A stretch of 64,000 nt of DNA from Lactiplantibacillus plantarum EGD-AQ4 (GCF_000463075.2 NZ_AVAQ01000034.1:1-64000), one strand, 5' to 3'. Shown: positions 38,775 through 48,454, counted from the first letter of the stretch. A program made the numbers and translations. Notes: generated by a model from the sequence alone, not told the origin.

Positions 38775-38942
38775 ACTGGTTCAAGCATTGGGCACTGGTT
38801 TAAGCGCATTAACTTGAATGCCCATCACTAATTTAAGCACCGGGCAGACCTATCATCAGCTTAAGCACTTGAGACTAACTTAACGGCATACCACCAACTT
38901 AGGTACATATCGCCAATTCAAGCGCCCCACTAATTCAAGCTC
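38775..38942. repeat. Degenerate tandem array, core CYAAYTYAAGC
   Basis: Eight recognisable copies of a roughly 11-base core at about 38,776, 38,795, 38,828, 38,856, 38,874, 38,892, 38,912 and 38,930, spaced 17-33 bases. The last copy contains the stop codon of the GH25-like gene. Confidence 0.65.
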
Positions 38943-39706
38943 TCCGCGACGACTTGATTATATTGCGTCAAGTTACCGTTAAAAATCAGGCCACTAAACT
39001 CCTGGCGCGTCCCATTTTGCTGGTAAACGGCCCGGTCAGAATAGTGCATGAATAGCACGCGTTTAGACCGGTGATGGGTATTCGTCGTATCCAGCCACAA
39101 CGGGCTCTGCTTAATCGCCGGCTTCACGACTTGTTTCATTAGTTCTGGCGTCGACCAAACCACACACTTGCGATCATAGTCCTGCGTCAACTTGGTCACG
39201 AGTGCCCGCAATTTCCGCCGCGCTTGCCGCACCGCAATTGTTTTATCCGTATAATTACCATAATAATTGACTTGAATCGCAATCGGTAAATTGCCGATAC
39301 TGTCACCGACCGTCTTCTCAAAATAGGCAGCTTGGGCTGACGCGGACGACGAAAAGCTAAACGTATGAACGACGCCCACGCCGAGACTAGTCCCGATAAT
39401 GCGCTCATAATTACTTGAAAAGTTGTCATCCGTATAGCTCGCACCCTGGGTCGCATGCATGTAGACAAACTTTAAACCGTCATTTTGCAGGGCCGCAAAG
39501 TCCAAGTAGCCGTCATTTTGCGAAACGGCGACACCCCGAATATTGAAGCCTTCGACGACGGACGCACTCCGCCAGCGTAACCACATCAACCCACCCCAAA
39601 TACTACCGAGGAGCAGGACTAAAATTAACAGCCAGCCCAGTCGGTGACGCCAGCGCGCCCACCGCGTTCGTGCATATACTGGTCGATAATGTTGCCGCTT
39701 TGTCAT
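38930..39706 (-). CDS. GH25 (muramidase)-like membrane-anchored protein, non-canonical active site
   Basis: A 258-residue protein with an N-terminal anchor (about 22-45) and a GH25-type TIM barrel: GVAVSQNDGYLDFAALQNDGLKFVYMHATQGASYTDDNF near 58-96, WSTPELMKQ near 182 and a late FMHYSDRA. Active GH25 lysozymes have Asp in GxDVS and a DxE motif; here these read GVAVS and IQVNYYG, so the usual acids are missing. Similar lactobacillus proteins may share this. It may bind rather than cleave wall glycans. Confidence 0.75.
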   Translation of the reverse strand: MTKRQHYRPVYARTRWARWRHRLGWLLILVLLLGSIWGGLMWLRWRSASVVEGFNIRGVAVSQNDGYLDFAALQNDGLKFVYMHATQGASYTDDNFSSNYERIIGTSLGVGVVHTFSFSSSASAQAAYFEKTVGDSIGNLPIAIQVNYYGNYTDKTIAVRQARRKLRALVTKLTQDYDRKCVVWSTPELMKQVVKPAIKQSPLWLDTTNTHHRSKRVLFMHYSDRAVYQQNGTRQEFSGLIFNGNLTQYNQVVAESLN

Positions 39707-39730
39707 CTCATCAATCCTTTGCCTACTGCA

Positions 39731-40609
39731 TTAAAGCTCTGTCCGCGTCTGACTAATGGCCTCGCGAACCCGGCCAAGACTTTCGGCCATTTCAATGTTC
39801 CCGTGAACAGCCGTCATCAAAAAGAGACTGTCGATAATGCTCATTTGCGCAATCAACGAGGTCAGTCCTTCTGAACGATAATTAATTTCTTCGGCCACCG
39901 AAATAAAGGCGACCGTGCTATTTTTTGCTAGTGGTGAATTGCCAAAGCTAGTCAAGGCAATCACTGGCACTCCCTGCGAATTCAAGGTCGACAACACTTG
40001 TAGCGTCTGTTGATTGCGCCCGGTATGCGAAATCACAACAGCGACGTCCTGCGCATTCATCTGGGCCGCCTGCATCAGTTGCATATCATAGTCGCTATTA
40101 TGGGCACATGGTATGCCCGTACGGACGAATTTGTGATAGCCATCTAAGGCCGCGACCGCCGAGCCTCCTAGACCATAAAATCCAATTGAACGCGCATTTA
40201 ACAATAATTCGACCGCCTGTTTTAAGTCGGCCTCCGTCATCACCTGGCTAGTCTGATCCAGGGAGCTCCGAATACTATTGAAAGTCGATTCAGCAATGCC
40301 CTTAAAAGTCGTCTGCTTTTCAACATCTTGAAAGGCCTCGGCATTCGTCTGTTCGATGGGTTCTGCGGCCGTTAACTCACGTGAAAAGTCACGAAAACTG
40401 CTAAAACTAATGCGTTTAACGAACCGCGAAACGGTCGCTGTCGACACGCCAACTGCCGCAGCTAAATCGGAAATCGACTGCGCCGCCGTTTTGACTGGAT
40501 CGGCAATAATATAATCCGCAATCTTACGGTCAGTAACACTGAGATTCGGATAATAAGACCGAATCAGCGTCAGAACGCGATTGCGATGTACTGGTGTTTG
40601 TGTGGACAT
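39731..40609 (-). CDS. RpiR/MurR family regulator
   Basis: A 292-residue transcription factor with an N-terminal HTH (SISDLAAAVGVSTATVSRFVKRI, near 47-69) and a C-terminal SIS sugar-phosphate-binding domain (GFYGLGGSAVAALDGYHKF near 143-161, VAVVISHTGRNQQTLQVL near 191-208). It likely controls sugar or amino-sugar genes; the nearby EIIC-hydrolase cassette or the GH25-like gene 24 bases downstream are candidates. The ATG at 40,609 follows GGAGG by eight bases. Confidence 0.9.
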   Translation of the reverse strand: MSTQTPVHRNRVLTLIRSYYPNLSVTDRKIADYIIADPVKTAAQSISDLAAAVGVSTATVSRFVKRISFSSFRDFSRELTAAEPIEQTNAEAFQDVEKQTTFKGIAESTFNSIRSSLDQTSQVMTEADLKQAVELLLNARSIGFYGLGGSAVAALDGYHKFVRTGIPCAHNSDYDMQLMQAAQMNAQDVAVVISHTGRNQQTLQVLSTLNSQGVPVIALTSFGNSPLAKNSTVAFISVAEEINYRSEGLTSLIAQMSIIDSLFLMTAVHGNIEMAESLGRVREAISQTRTEL

Positions 40610-40827
40610 GCTGACCACCTCCATGTCCAAATTTTACCACAATTCTGATGGTCACTATCAATTTCTTGACATCATTACCGCTCAACGCGCTGATTTCAAG
40701 TGGCAATTAACGACGAGCATCAGTTAGTCAATGCCAACGCAAGCAGGCGCCATTCGTCCGAGAACCGCCACCATGCGGTCAACCAGAGCTCATCCACTAG
40801 CAGGCTATGAGGCCATCTTCTGATAGA

Positions 40828-41709
40828 CTATGGCGTCGGATTTGCCGAAATTAGTCCCTTGCTGGTCGGTTTATTTTTATCAAGCATGTAAGTGCGAATC
40901 AAGGTCACGATTTGCGCATTTTGAGGCAAATCTGAGTGTTGGGCATTATTACCCGTGACCGTGATTTCAGTGAAGTGCTTGACCTGGCCCTGATAGACGT
41001 ACTTGCCCGCTTCTACACTGCGCGCCGGTACTAGGCCATCCGAATCGTAATTTTCAGTCCCGGCCACCGAATACATCGTGGCGGACTTCGGCAGTCGGTC
41101 CCGATATTTGATGAAATCCGCCAGCATCTGGGTCTTATGATTCAGATTTGCTTCAGAAAAGTTATACGGCGAGCCAATCGTCATGATGCGTTTGACCGTG
41201 ATATCGTCGCGATTAAAATAATGCTCGAAGTAATACGTATAAATCAGGCCACCATTTGAATGACCGATAGCTTTAAAATTATTAAATTGATATTTGGCAG
41301 CCAATTTTTTAAATGCCAGCGAGAACCAGCGCGCCTGTTTTTTGATATTATCATAGCCGTCCCGATTATTTTGAAAGCCAACGACAATAATTGGTTCATT
41401 ATCCCGGGCCCGCAGCGTTCCCGTCATTTTGATACTGTCGTCCGTGTTGACGGTCAGCTTGATCAAACTATGCCGGCGATGATCCGCCTTATTGAGCTGT
41501 TTGACCAAGGTATCAAACCGATTCTGGGTCGCGCTACTCCCGGGAATCATGATGATTGGTGACATTTGCGAGTCGTGACGGCCAGTCATTGCGGCCACGT
41601 TGGCGCGGGTCCAATGATATGACGGCCCAATTAGGCAGCCGAGGAATATCAAGCCCAGTATTAAAACTAGCAAACTACGCCGCCGACGCCAATTAGGTTG
41701 ATTACGCAT
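40828..41709 (-). CDS. Membrane-anchored DUF915 alpha/beta hydrolase (cassette B)
   Basis: A 293-residue paralogue of the hydrolase at 28,859, with an N-terminal anchor (about 10-30), IIMIPGSSATQNRFD near 52-66, IGHSNGGLIYTYYF near 147 with the nucleophile Ser, DGLVPARSV and an AQHSDLPQN near the end supplying the His. The ATG follows GGGAGGCG by six bases and overlaps the EIIC gene by eight bases, exactly as in cassette A. Confidence 0.88.
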   Translation of the reverse strand: MRNQPNWRRRRSLLVLILGLIFLGCLIGPSYHWTRANVAAMTGRHDSQMSPIIMIPGSSATQNRFDTLVKQLNKADHRRHSLIKLTVNTDDSIKMTGTLRARDNEPIIVVGFQNNRDGYDNIKKQARWFSLAFKKLAAKYQFNNFKAIGHSNGGLIYTYYFEHYFNRDDITVKRIMTIGSPYNFSEANLNHKTQMLADFIKYRDRLPKSATMYSVAGTENYDSDGLVPARSVEAGKYVYQGQVKHFTEITVTGNNAQHSDLPQNAQIVTLIRTYMLDKNKPTSKGLISANPTP

Positions 41710-43018
41710 TTGAATCGCCTCCCACTGACTGCTGAGCAGCGTGCACGATGGCTTCCGCTAACCGCATGAATGGCAGATAAATCGCGACTGATAACGCTAA
41801 GTTGATTAGCCCCAAGCCAAGCGCCACCACGTTTCCGTTGGTCCCAATAAAGGCAATCAGCGGTCCCGGGGTCCCAATTGGTACCGGGTACACGACGGGT
41901 GGAATCCAATGCAGCGCAATTGCAATCGCTGCGGTGCCCATATTGACCAGTGGCGCCAAAATAAATGGGATCAGATAAATTGGATTATATAGGACTGGTA
42001 ATCCAGTCAGTAACGGACCGTTGCTATTGAACAGTGACGGCAACAAGCTCCACCGCGCGACGACGTGATAATTATGATTATCGCTACCGATATAAATCGC
42101 AATCAGCAGTGCGAGCAACATCCCCGTCCCACCGAACGTGCCAAACGCATGATAGAGCGTGTTTGCCGTGTACGGATACGGGACATGATAAGCTGAATGG
42201 TGCGTCAGGGCATAATTCAGATTCGCGGTCATCGTCGAACTATTGGTCACCAACCGTTCTTGATAAGGCCCCGCCAACCCCAAAATTTCGAGTAAGAGCG
42301 TTAGTGCGGCCAAGGCAAACGTCATCCATAGACTGTGACTCGTCATCGCGTATTTTTGAAACGCCGACCAGCTGTCCATCGAATAGGTCAAAATCATCAA
42401 CCAATTCAGGGCCAAACTAATCGCCACCGCTAGCACTAAAATCAACGCCATCGGCAATAACGAACCAAACGTCCGGGTCAAAATATCGGCTGTATGCGGA
42501 CTGGCTTGTTCGGGCACGGGTTTACTGAACCATTTAAAACACAAGCCGGTCAGGCCACCAACTAGCAAGGCACCCGTCAGGCCATTCGTCCCAATCAGCA
42601 ACGTATTAAAGACCCCTACTTGATTCTGGTTCGTATACTGATACGCAACGATCAATAAGGCAATCGCTGCAGTCAGCCCGGCTAACTGGTCATCGCGCTG
42701 GTGCAACTTGGCATGATACTTGGCCGCCCCAAACGCCGCCACGACAGCCACACTGTTGAGGGTTAGCGTTGTCAAACTATCAAAGGGATAGTGTAAGTAA
42801 CGATAATACGGCACCCACTTAGACAAGTGAAAAATACTGGCAATAAAACCCGACTTAGTCAGGACCGTCAGTTGAATAATCTGACTGAAGGTTCCAATCA
42901 AGATAAATGGAAAAATCAACATCAGGGTGCGCTGAATGATGCGATAAAAATTGGTTTGCCGGAAACGAACTAAGCGCGGCACTAACCGTTGAATTAATTG
43001 CTGCTGACTGATTCCCAT
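41702..43018 (-). CDS. Cellobiose/lactose-family PTS EIIC protein (cassette B)
   Basis: A 438-residue membrane protein, paralogous to the one at 29,718 (shared LIFPFILIGTF, FGTFGGTGMLLALLIAIYIGSDNHNY and PPVVYPVPIGTPG). About ten membrane segments. Again there is no EIIA or EIIB gene nearby. The ATG at 43,018 follows GGGGGG by six bases; the longer frame from 43,042 lacks a site. Confidence 0.85.
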   Translation of the reverse strand: MGISQQQLIQRLVPRLVRFRQTNFYRIIQRTLMLIFPFILIGTFSQIIQLTVLTKSGFIASIFHLSKWVPYYRYLHYPFDSLTTLTLNSVAVVAAFGAAKYHAKLHQRDDQLAGLTAAIALLIVAYQYTNQNQVGVFNTLLIGTNGLTGALLVGGLTGLCFKWFSKPVPEQASPHTADILTRTFGSLLPMALILVLAVAISLALNWLMILTYSMDSWSAFQKYAMTSHSLWMTFALAALTLLLEILGLAGPYQERLVTNSSTMTANLNYALTHHSAYHVPYPYTANTLYHAFGTFGGTGMLLALLIAIYIGSDNHNYHVVARWSLLPSLFNSNGPLLTGLPVLYNPIYLIPFILAPLVNMGTAAIAIALHWIPPVVYPVPIGTPGPLIAFIGTNGNVVALGLGLINLALSVAIYLPFMRLAEAIVHAAQQSVGGDSNA

Positions 43019-43284
43019 TGACAACCCCCCGATTCCTGTCATTTACTGGTTCTTATTATAAGCCGTTAAGCCCACTTCTGCCTATTACAATCTTTCATAA
43101 ATTTTGGCACGTCAACATTATCGACGATTGTATTAACAAAATTATGCTCATGATAGCGGCTGGTGCGTGTTTCCAGGCCGTATCCGGTAAATTGATGTCA
43201 CAGTGCGCACGCTTATTTAATCTGATTCAATCCTCAGCCTCGTGAGACGCATCACATCATTTAGTGTGTCTTAATCAGCAACCT

Positions 43285-43329
43285 AAAACGTGCAGATCAG
43301 TCTACAATTGAGACTCACCTGCACGTTTT
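43285..43329 (-). terminator. Terminator of the PadR-DUF4097 operon
   Basis: AAAACGTGCA pairs with TGCACGTTTT, with an inner AGTCT/AGACT stem. TTTT follows on the minus strand, about 40 bases after the stop. The rest of 43,019-43,367 shows no gene. Confidence 0.8.
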
Positions 43330-43367
43330 GCAATTAATGGATTGATTTTTAACGATTATCGGACTGA

Positions 43368-44813
43368 TTAACTCAAACTAATCGAGCCTGACCGTGCGCG
43401 ACCACTGATCAAATAAGTGGCTGTGGTACCGACCCGACCTGCTTGGTAGCCATCCGCATGATGGTCTACTTGGCCAAAGTGTGGCGCGGTGACTCGACCA
43501 CTTTGGGACTCTAATTCGTAACGGTAACTCGCATCCGCGGGTGTGGCGACCTTAATCGACCCACTGTGTGCCGTAAGCGTGGTGTCGCCGGTAATGGCAT
43601 CCAAACCAAGCTTGATACTCCCCGATTTAGCCGTCCACTGACCGCCGCCACGAACTTGTTGGCCGCTAACGCTACCGCTAGTCACACGAACATTGTAATT
43701 ACCAGCGGTGACACCTAGTAGCCGCGCCCGGCCGCTTTTAACGTTTAACGCTAATTGTTCAGTAACCTGAACATCGGCCATTGTCAAACTACCGGACGTG
43801 ACCTCGCCGCTAAACGTCGTCATCCCGACTGCTACTAGCCGAGCACTACCACTGACGACTTGGAGTTGTAACTCAGATAAGTGCTGGAGATTACCCATAA
43901 TGACGTTGCCGGAGCGGTCGTTGAGCGTGAGTTGCCCCGCATACGACGCTGGGATCAGGATTTGGACGTGAACTCGTAGTGGAATCAAGAACGGCACCTT
44001 ACCTTGTATGATTTCAAGTCGGTCCTCAAACGTCGTGACCTGACTGTAATAAGCAGGGTTATTGTAGTTCATGTAGTCACGAATAATCACGTCATCGCCC
44101 GCTTCTCGCGTTGGCAAAACTTTGACCGTCGCCGCACGATAATTGATGGCGATGTGCGCCAATTCTGCCAGTGGCACGCGTTGCTCGTTGACTAATGGGT
44201 GGCGTTCACGATAGACGTCGCCAAGGTTCGCGGTGACGTGCGGATTCGACTCACCAGTTGCGTTACCGTCCGCGGTTGACTGCTCCTGGTCAGCATCGGT
44301 TTCGCGTTGGGACGCTTGGTATTCTTGCTGGGATTGTTCTTGTTGTTGTGACTGCCCTCGTTGTTGCGAGCGGCGTTCGTTGTCAAAATCAGTCTCGGCC
44401 TGGTTTTGAAGACCGTGCGCATCCAAAATCCAATTGCCAACCTTCAACCCATTAGCATCCGCTTTGATGGTGCCGTTATTAATTGAGAGGCCGTCCGCAT
44501 TGATCTTGAGCGTTTTACCGTCGTCAATTTCAATGCCGTTGTCATCCACGATGACTTGATGTCCGTGGACGTGTTCAGCGCTACCATTCTCTTCATTGAT
44601 CTGTTTGATTAAGGCATTAATATCGCCGAAATCACTAAATGCTTCTGCGACCGCCGCTTCTGGTTCCAGTCCACTGGCAGCTTTATCATTCGCCGCTTCG
44701 TTCAAATCAGCTGATAGTTCCGTTTTTAATTCCGCCAACGCGGCGGTGTCTGGTTGGTGCTTAAAATACGTATTCAATCGCATTGCGACGAGTTGTTCAA
44801 TCTTGGCTGACAT
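43368..44813 (-). CDS. DUF4097 beta-strand-repeat protein with N-terminal HAAS-like domain
   Basis: A 481-residue protein. Residues 1-75 are helical and resemble the DUF1700/HAAS domain that accompanies PadR regulators. Residues 140-190 are a low-complexity Gln/Glu/Ser linker. From about 215 on comes a DUF4097 right-handed beta-helix-like part with repeats such as GNVIMGN, SGSARLV, SGEVTSGSLT, SGRARLL, SGSVSGQ, SGSIKLG. No membrane segment is obvious. I start it at the ATG at 44,813 (AGGGAGG ten bases before). It overlaps the PadR stop by 17 bases. Confidence 0.82.
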   Translation of the reverse strand: MSAKIEQLVAMRLNTYFKHQPDTAALAELKTELSADLNEAANDKAASGLEPEAAVAEAFSDFGDINALIKQINEENGSAEHVHGHQVIVDDNGIEIDDGKTLKINADGLSINNGTIKADANGLKVGNWILDAHGLQNQAETDFDNERRSQQRGQSQQQEQSQQEYQASQRETDADQEQSTADGNATGESNPHVTANLGDVYRERHPLVNEQRVPLAELAHIAINYRAATVKVLPTREAGDDVIIRDYMNYNNPAYYSQVTTFEDRLEIIQGKVPFLIPLRVHVQILIPASYAGQLTLNDRSGNVIMGNLQHLSELQLQVVSGSARLVAVGMTTFSGEVTSGSLTMADVQVTEQLALNVKSGRARLLGVTAGNYNVRVTSGSVSGQQVRGGGQWTAKSGSIKLGLDAITGDTTLTAHSGSIKVATPADASYRYELESQSGRVTAPHFGQVDHHADGYQAGRVGTTATYLISGRARSGSISLS

Positions 44814-45156
44814 CGGCCTCAATCCTCCCTAAAATCAATTCATCAATCACTTGCTTTGCAAAATTCCATTCATCGATATTGTGTTGCAGTGTCTGCTGGC
44901 CCTGCGTCGTAATCTGATAATACTTACGCCGACCACCCTGCGTTTCGTTGCCCCAATAGCTGCGAATATCCCCATTTTTCTCCAACCGCCGAAAAACTGT
45001 GTAGAGTGTTGCTTCATTGATGACGTAAGCGTCGTGGCTCAACTGCTTGATGGTCTTGGCAATCGCATAACCGTAGCTGTCACCCTGGTTCAAAATATTG
45101 AGCACGATGGTTGTCGTGTGCCCCCGAATCGTATCCTTAGAAATTTCTGGTTTCAC
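44797..45156 (-). CDS. PadR family transcriptional regulator
   Basis: A 119-residue winged-helix regulator: IVLNILNQGDSYGYAIAKTI near 17-36, the wing region EATLYTVFRRLEKNGDIRSYWG near 48-69 and GGRRKYYQITTQGQQTL near 74-90 are diagnostic. It probably represses its own two-gene operon with the DUF4097 protein in response to envelope stress. The GTG at 45,156 follows AGGAGG by eight bases; a TTG one codon earlier is too close. Confidence 0.93.
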   Translation of the reverse strand: MKPEISKDTIRGHTTTIVLNILNQGDSYGYAIAKTIKQLSHDAYVINEATLYTVFRRLEKNGDIRSYWGNETQGGRRKYYQITTQGQQTLQHNIDEWNFAKQVIDELILGRIEADVSQD

Positions 45157-45791
45157 CAAATTAACCTCCTCTCGACTACTTTGTCAGACATAGTAATTTG
45201 ATGAACATAATATACCACCGATTACTGTGTGTGTCAAAGTAATTTGTTTTGAAAAATGTGCGCTATTTAATCGCAGTACATCATTGAGGCGCTATTACAA
45301 CGTCAGGACGCTGAAGTCGCCTGATAGATGCATGTTTCCAGGTTGGCGCAAGATCCATCGTTAATTGAATTGCGGGTGTAACTAACTTGCGCTTAATTGA
45401 CTGCTCACCATCAATCATCAAGCCCGATTAAGTGATTTTAGCCACAGCAACGCCCGCTTGATCCGCTCATTCGGACATCAAAAAAGCGGTGCTGTCTGCA
45501 CAACGCGCCGCTTAATATTGATACGATTTTTAATTTTAAATCCGGCTTTAATTTTGAACCATGATTAACGCTCATCAATCCAGTCGCCACTAGTACCTGT
45601 GCCTCACAAGCACCTGTTTTGCAGCTGCCTGGATTGACCTACATTTCAGCGCCATCCACCATCGTTTCGTAGCCATGTACGCAAATACTGACGCGCCAGT
45701 TAGCTGACCACTTAACAATTATCAGCGGCCTATTGGACTGAAAAAATGATGTCCTACTAAAATGCTGTCCTACTCAACAAACACTAGCCCC
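45157..45791. other. Gene-free stretch between PadR and the P-type ATPase
   Basis: No gene seen over about 630 bases. A hairpin at 45,480-45,514 is listed separately. PadR control sites may lie in the ATAGTAATTTG-containing 45,185-45,245. Confidence 0.45.
45480..45514 (-). terminator. Possible terminator of the P-type ATPase gene
   Basis: AAGCGGTGC pairs with GCGCCGCTT (one wobble), with six Ts next on the minus strand. It lies about 280 bases after the ATPase stop, so the link is uncertain. Confidence 0.55.
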
Positions 45792-48131
45792 TTACCGCCA
45801 GTTAATCCGGCTCAGTACCCGTTTGCCCAAGCCGTTTTGCACGATAACGAAGACTGGGTAAGCGCTAATCATTAATGGCAGGTAGATCACCGCCAGCGAC
45901 CAATCCAACAGATTGACCAGTGAGAAAATCTTGCCGCCAAATAAGAATACGAGGACAAATAAAATGGCCATCAGAGCGACCAGCCCGATTTTAAAGCGGT
46001 TCAGTGGTCGTGCCGCAATCAGCAAGGCGTTTAAACTGAAAATCCCCGTCATCAAGACGCTCAGGGTCGCGGTCGTTTCAAAGTTCAAATTGAAGTGACT
46101 CCCCAGCGCCATAATAATCATAATATAACTGACGACACACAGGGCGGCCGGTACCGCGATCTCCATAACTTGTTTCATAAAACGGCCCGTAATCCGCGTG
46201 TAATCGGGCTGCAACGCTAGGAAGAATGTCGGGATTCCGACCATCAGCGAGGAAATCGGCGTCAGCTGAATCGGCTCAAACGGGTAGCTGCGGCTCATAA
46301 AGATGAAAATCAACGTCAACGCTACCGAATACATTGTTTTGATCAAATACAAGGCAGCGACCCGCTCAATGTTGTTGATGACTCGCCGACCTTCGTTTAA
46401 AACTTGGACCATCGCATCAAAATTCGAGTCAATCAGGACAAAGTCAGCGAGACTCTTCGTCGCTTCACTCCCACTCGCCATGGCGATGCTACAGTCGGCT
46501 TGTTTCAACGCTAACAAATCGTTGACCCCGTCACCCGTCATCGCGACCGTATGACCAGCACGTTGGTAAGCCTTGATCAACTGTTCCTTTTGTTGCGGCG
46601 TCACCCGACCAAATACCGTGTAATCTGCAACCAATTGATCGTAGTTAGGGTCATCACCGACCTGGCTCATGTCGACGAGTCGCTCCGCACCCTGAATTTC
46701 CGCGCGTTTGGCAATACTTGCGACCGTCACGGGATTGTCTCCGGAAATAACTTTCAACGCAACATCCTGATTGGCAAAAAAGCCAAAAGTGGCTTTCGCC
46801 CGCGGACGTAATTCATCCGTAATTAAGATTAAACCGAGACACTTGGGCGCCGTGGGTTTGGGCGTCGTCAAGGCCGCAACTTCCGCTAGCACAAGGACTC
46901 GGTAACCCTGCTGCGCCAACGATTGAATGCGCGCTTGTAAATCAGCTGGCACCGTCGTGAAAATAAATTCTGGTGCACCCATGACTGCCGCGTGGTCCGC
47001 AAACGCCGCCCCACTCCATTTCCGACTAGACGAAAACGGCATGACCTGAGTTGGCTGGACATCTGGTTGGCCGAGTGCTGCTTTGATTGCTTGAGCCGTT
47101 TCGTTATCATCATCAATAGCTGTGACCAATGCAGCCAGGCGGTCCTCCACAGCCTTCTGCGCTAACTGGCCCCATGGTTCGACGCGCTCAAAAACGAGTT
47201 TGCCACTCGTAATCGTCCCGGTCTTATCTAGACACAGCGTATCGACCCGCGCGAGGGCTTCGATTGCTGGCAATTCACGGACTAAGACCTGATGACGACC
47301 AAGCGTAAACGCGCCGGCAGCTAGTGCCACGGAGGTCAGTAACACGAGGCCTTCTGGAATCATGCCGACCATCGCCGCCACGGTTCCTAAGATCGCACGA
47401 TTCTGGCTTTCACCGCGCATCATCGTCGAAATGAAAAGTCCGGCACCTAGTGGAATAATCGTGAACGTCAATATTTTGATAATTCGATTGATAATCGTTA
47501 ATAATTGACTCGGTGTCCGCCGCTTCTGTTTGGCTGCCCGCGCCATCTGCTTGATAAAACTACCGTGTCCAACCTGCGTCGCCTGCACGACCCCGTGGCC
47601 ACCAAGGATGACACTGCCGGAGACCAGTTCGTCACCGGCGCCCTTAATGACGGGATCAGCTTCACCGGTAATTTGCGACTCATCGACTTCCAAACCACTC
47701 GTTTCGCGCACCAAGCCATCAACTGGGAGCTGCTCACCACGCGTCACCAGTAATAAATCATCTTGGACGATTTCGTCCTGTGCAATTGCCAACGTTTGAC
47801 CATCGCGACGGACTTTTACCTTCGTGGCTGATAGCAGCGACAACTTGTCCACTTGCCGTTTGGCCCGAATCTCTTGGAATATCCCGATTGCCGTATTGAC
47901 GATGACGACGAATAGAAACAGCATGTTCTTATAGCTACCCGTCAGTAGGACTAATCCGGCTAACAAAACATTGATACAATTAAAAAGTGTCAGTAAATTG
48001 TCACGAAAAATCTGTTTGACCGACCGCGTCAAAGGCGGTAACGGCTCGTTTTTAAGGCCCGCTGTCAGGCGCTGGTCAACCTCTTTGGACGTTAACCCGT
48101 GTTCAATTGCTGATAAATAACGTTCTGACAT
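45792..48131 (-). CDS. Cation-transporting P-type ATPase, CtpE-like
   Basis: A 779-residue P-type ATPase. The actuator TGEADP lies near 155-160, the membrane motif MIPEGL near 256-261, the phosphorylation site CLDKTGTITSG near 298-308 and the hinge GDGVNDLLALKQADCSIAM near 540-558. The PEGL signature and overall wording match the CtpE-type group, linked to calcium uptake in mycobacteria; the ion here is inference. About ten membrane helices. ATG preceded by GGGAGGG. Confidence 0.88.
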   Translation of the reverse strand: MSERYLSAIEHGLTSKEVDQRLTAGLKNEPLPPLTRSVKQIFRDNLLTLFNCINVLLAGLVLLTGSYKNMLFLFVVIVNTAIGIFQEIRAKRQVDKLSLLSATKVKVRRDGQTLAIAQDEIVQDDLLLVTRGEQLPVDGLVRETSGLEVDESQITGEADPVIKGAGDELVSGSVILGGHGVVQATQVGHGSFIKQMARAAKQKRRTPSQLLTIINRIIKILTFTIIPLGAGLFISTMMRGESQNRAILGTVAAMVGMIPEGLVLLTSVALAAGAFTLGRHQVLVRELPAIEALARVDTLCLDKTGTITSGKLVFERVEPWGQLAQKAVEDRLAALVTAIDDDNETAQAIKAALGQPDVQPTQVMPFSSSRKWSGAAFADHAAVMGAPEFIFTTVPADLQARIQSLAQQGYRVLVLAEVAALTTPKPTAPKCLGLILITDELRPRAKATFGFFANQDVALKVISGDNPVTVASIAKRAEIQGAERLVDMSQVGDDPNYDQLVADYTVFGRVTPQQKEQLIKAYQRAGHTVAMTGDGVNDLLALKQADCSIAMASGSEATKSLADFVLIDSNFDAMVQVLNEGRRVINNIERVAALYLIKTMYSVALTLIFIFMSRSYPFEPIQLTPISSLMVGIPTFFLALQPDYTRITGRFMKQVMEIAVPAALCVVSYIMIIMALGSHFNLNFETTATLSVLMTGIFSLNALLIAARPLNRFKIGLVALMAILFVLVFLFGGKIFSLVNLLDWSLAVIYLPLMISAYPVFVIVQNGLGKRVLSRINWR

Positions 48132-48454
48132 GGCGCGCCCTCCCCGTTTACAAAAATAACGTTAACCTTATTGTAAACGATTTTTTAAAGGCGATGCGAA
48201 AAAAACGCCCGAATTTATACTTTCCATTGTAAAATTAATCTTTTCATTATGATTATGATACTGTCAAACTGATTATCATCGGGTTCCTGGGAGGTGCGCA
48301 TCTTACAACTATGCAAAAACATGCTTCGTAACGACCAGCCCCATTTGGTTGTATTTCGGCACTAGGCAGCCGGGATATAGCATGCAAGTTAGCAGTCATT
48401 CTGCATTTTAAGGACTAAAAAACGACCACCCGATAAGGATAGTCGTTATCATCA
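48132..48454. other. Intergenic stretch between the ATPase and the TetR gene
   Basis: Contains the TetR terminator and the ATPase promoter region. A 23-codon plus-strand frame starting near 48,293 after GGGAG was considered but not accepted. Confidence 0.4.
48417..48447 (-). terminator. Terminator of the TetR gene
   Basis: AACGACCACCC pairs with GGATAGTCGTT, with two G-U pairs on the minus-strand transcript, which continues into a T run just after the TetR stop. Confidence 0.85.

Noticed and set aside
48293-48364. A 23-codon plus-strand frame behind GGGAG
   Set aside because: Start overlaps the ribosome site and there is no conserved feature.
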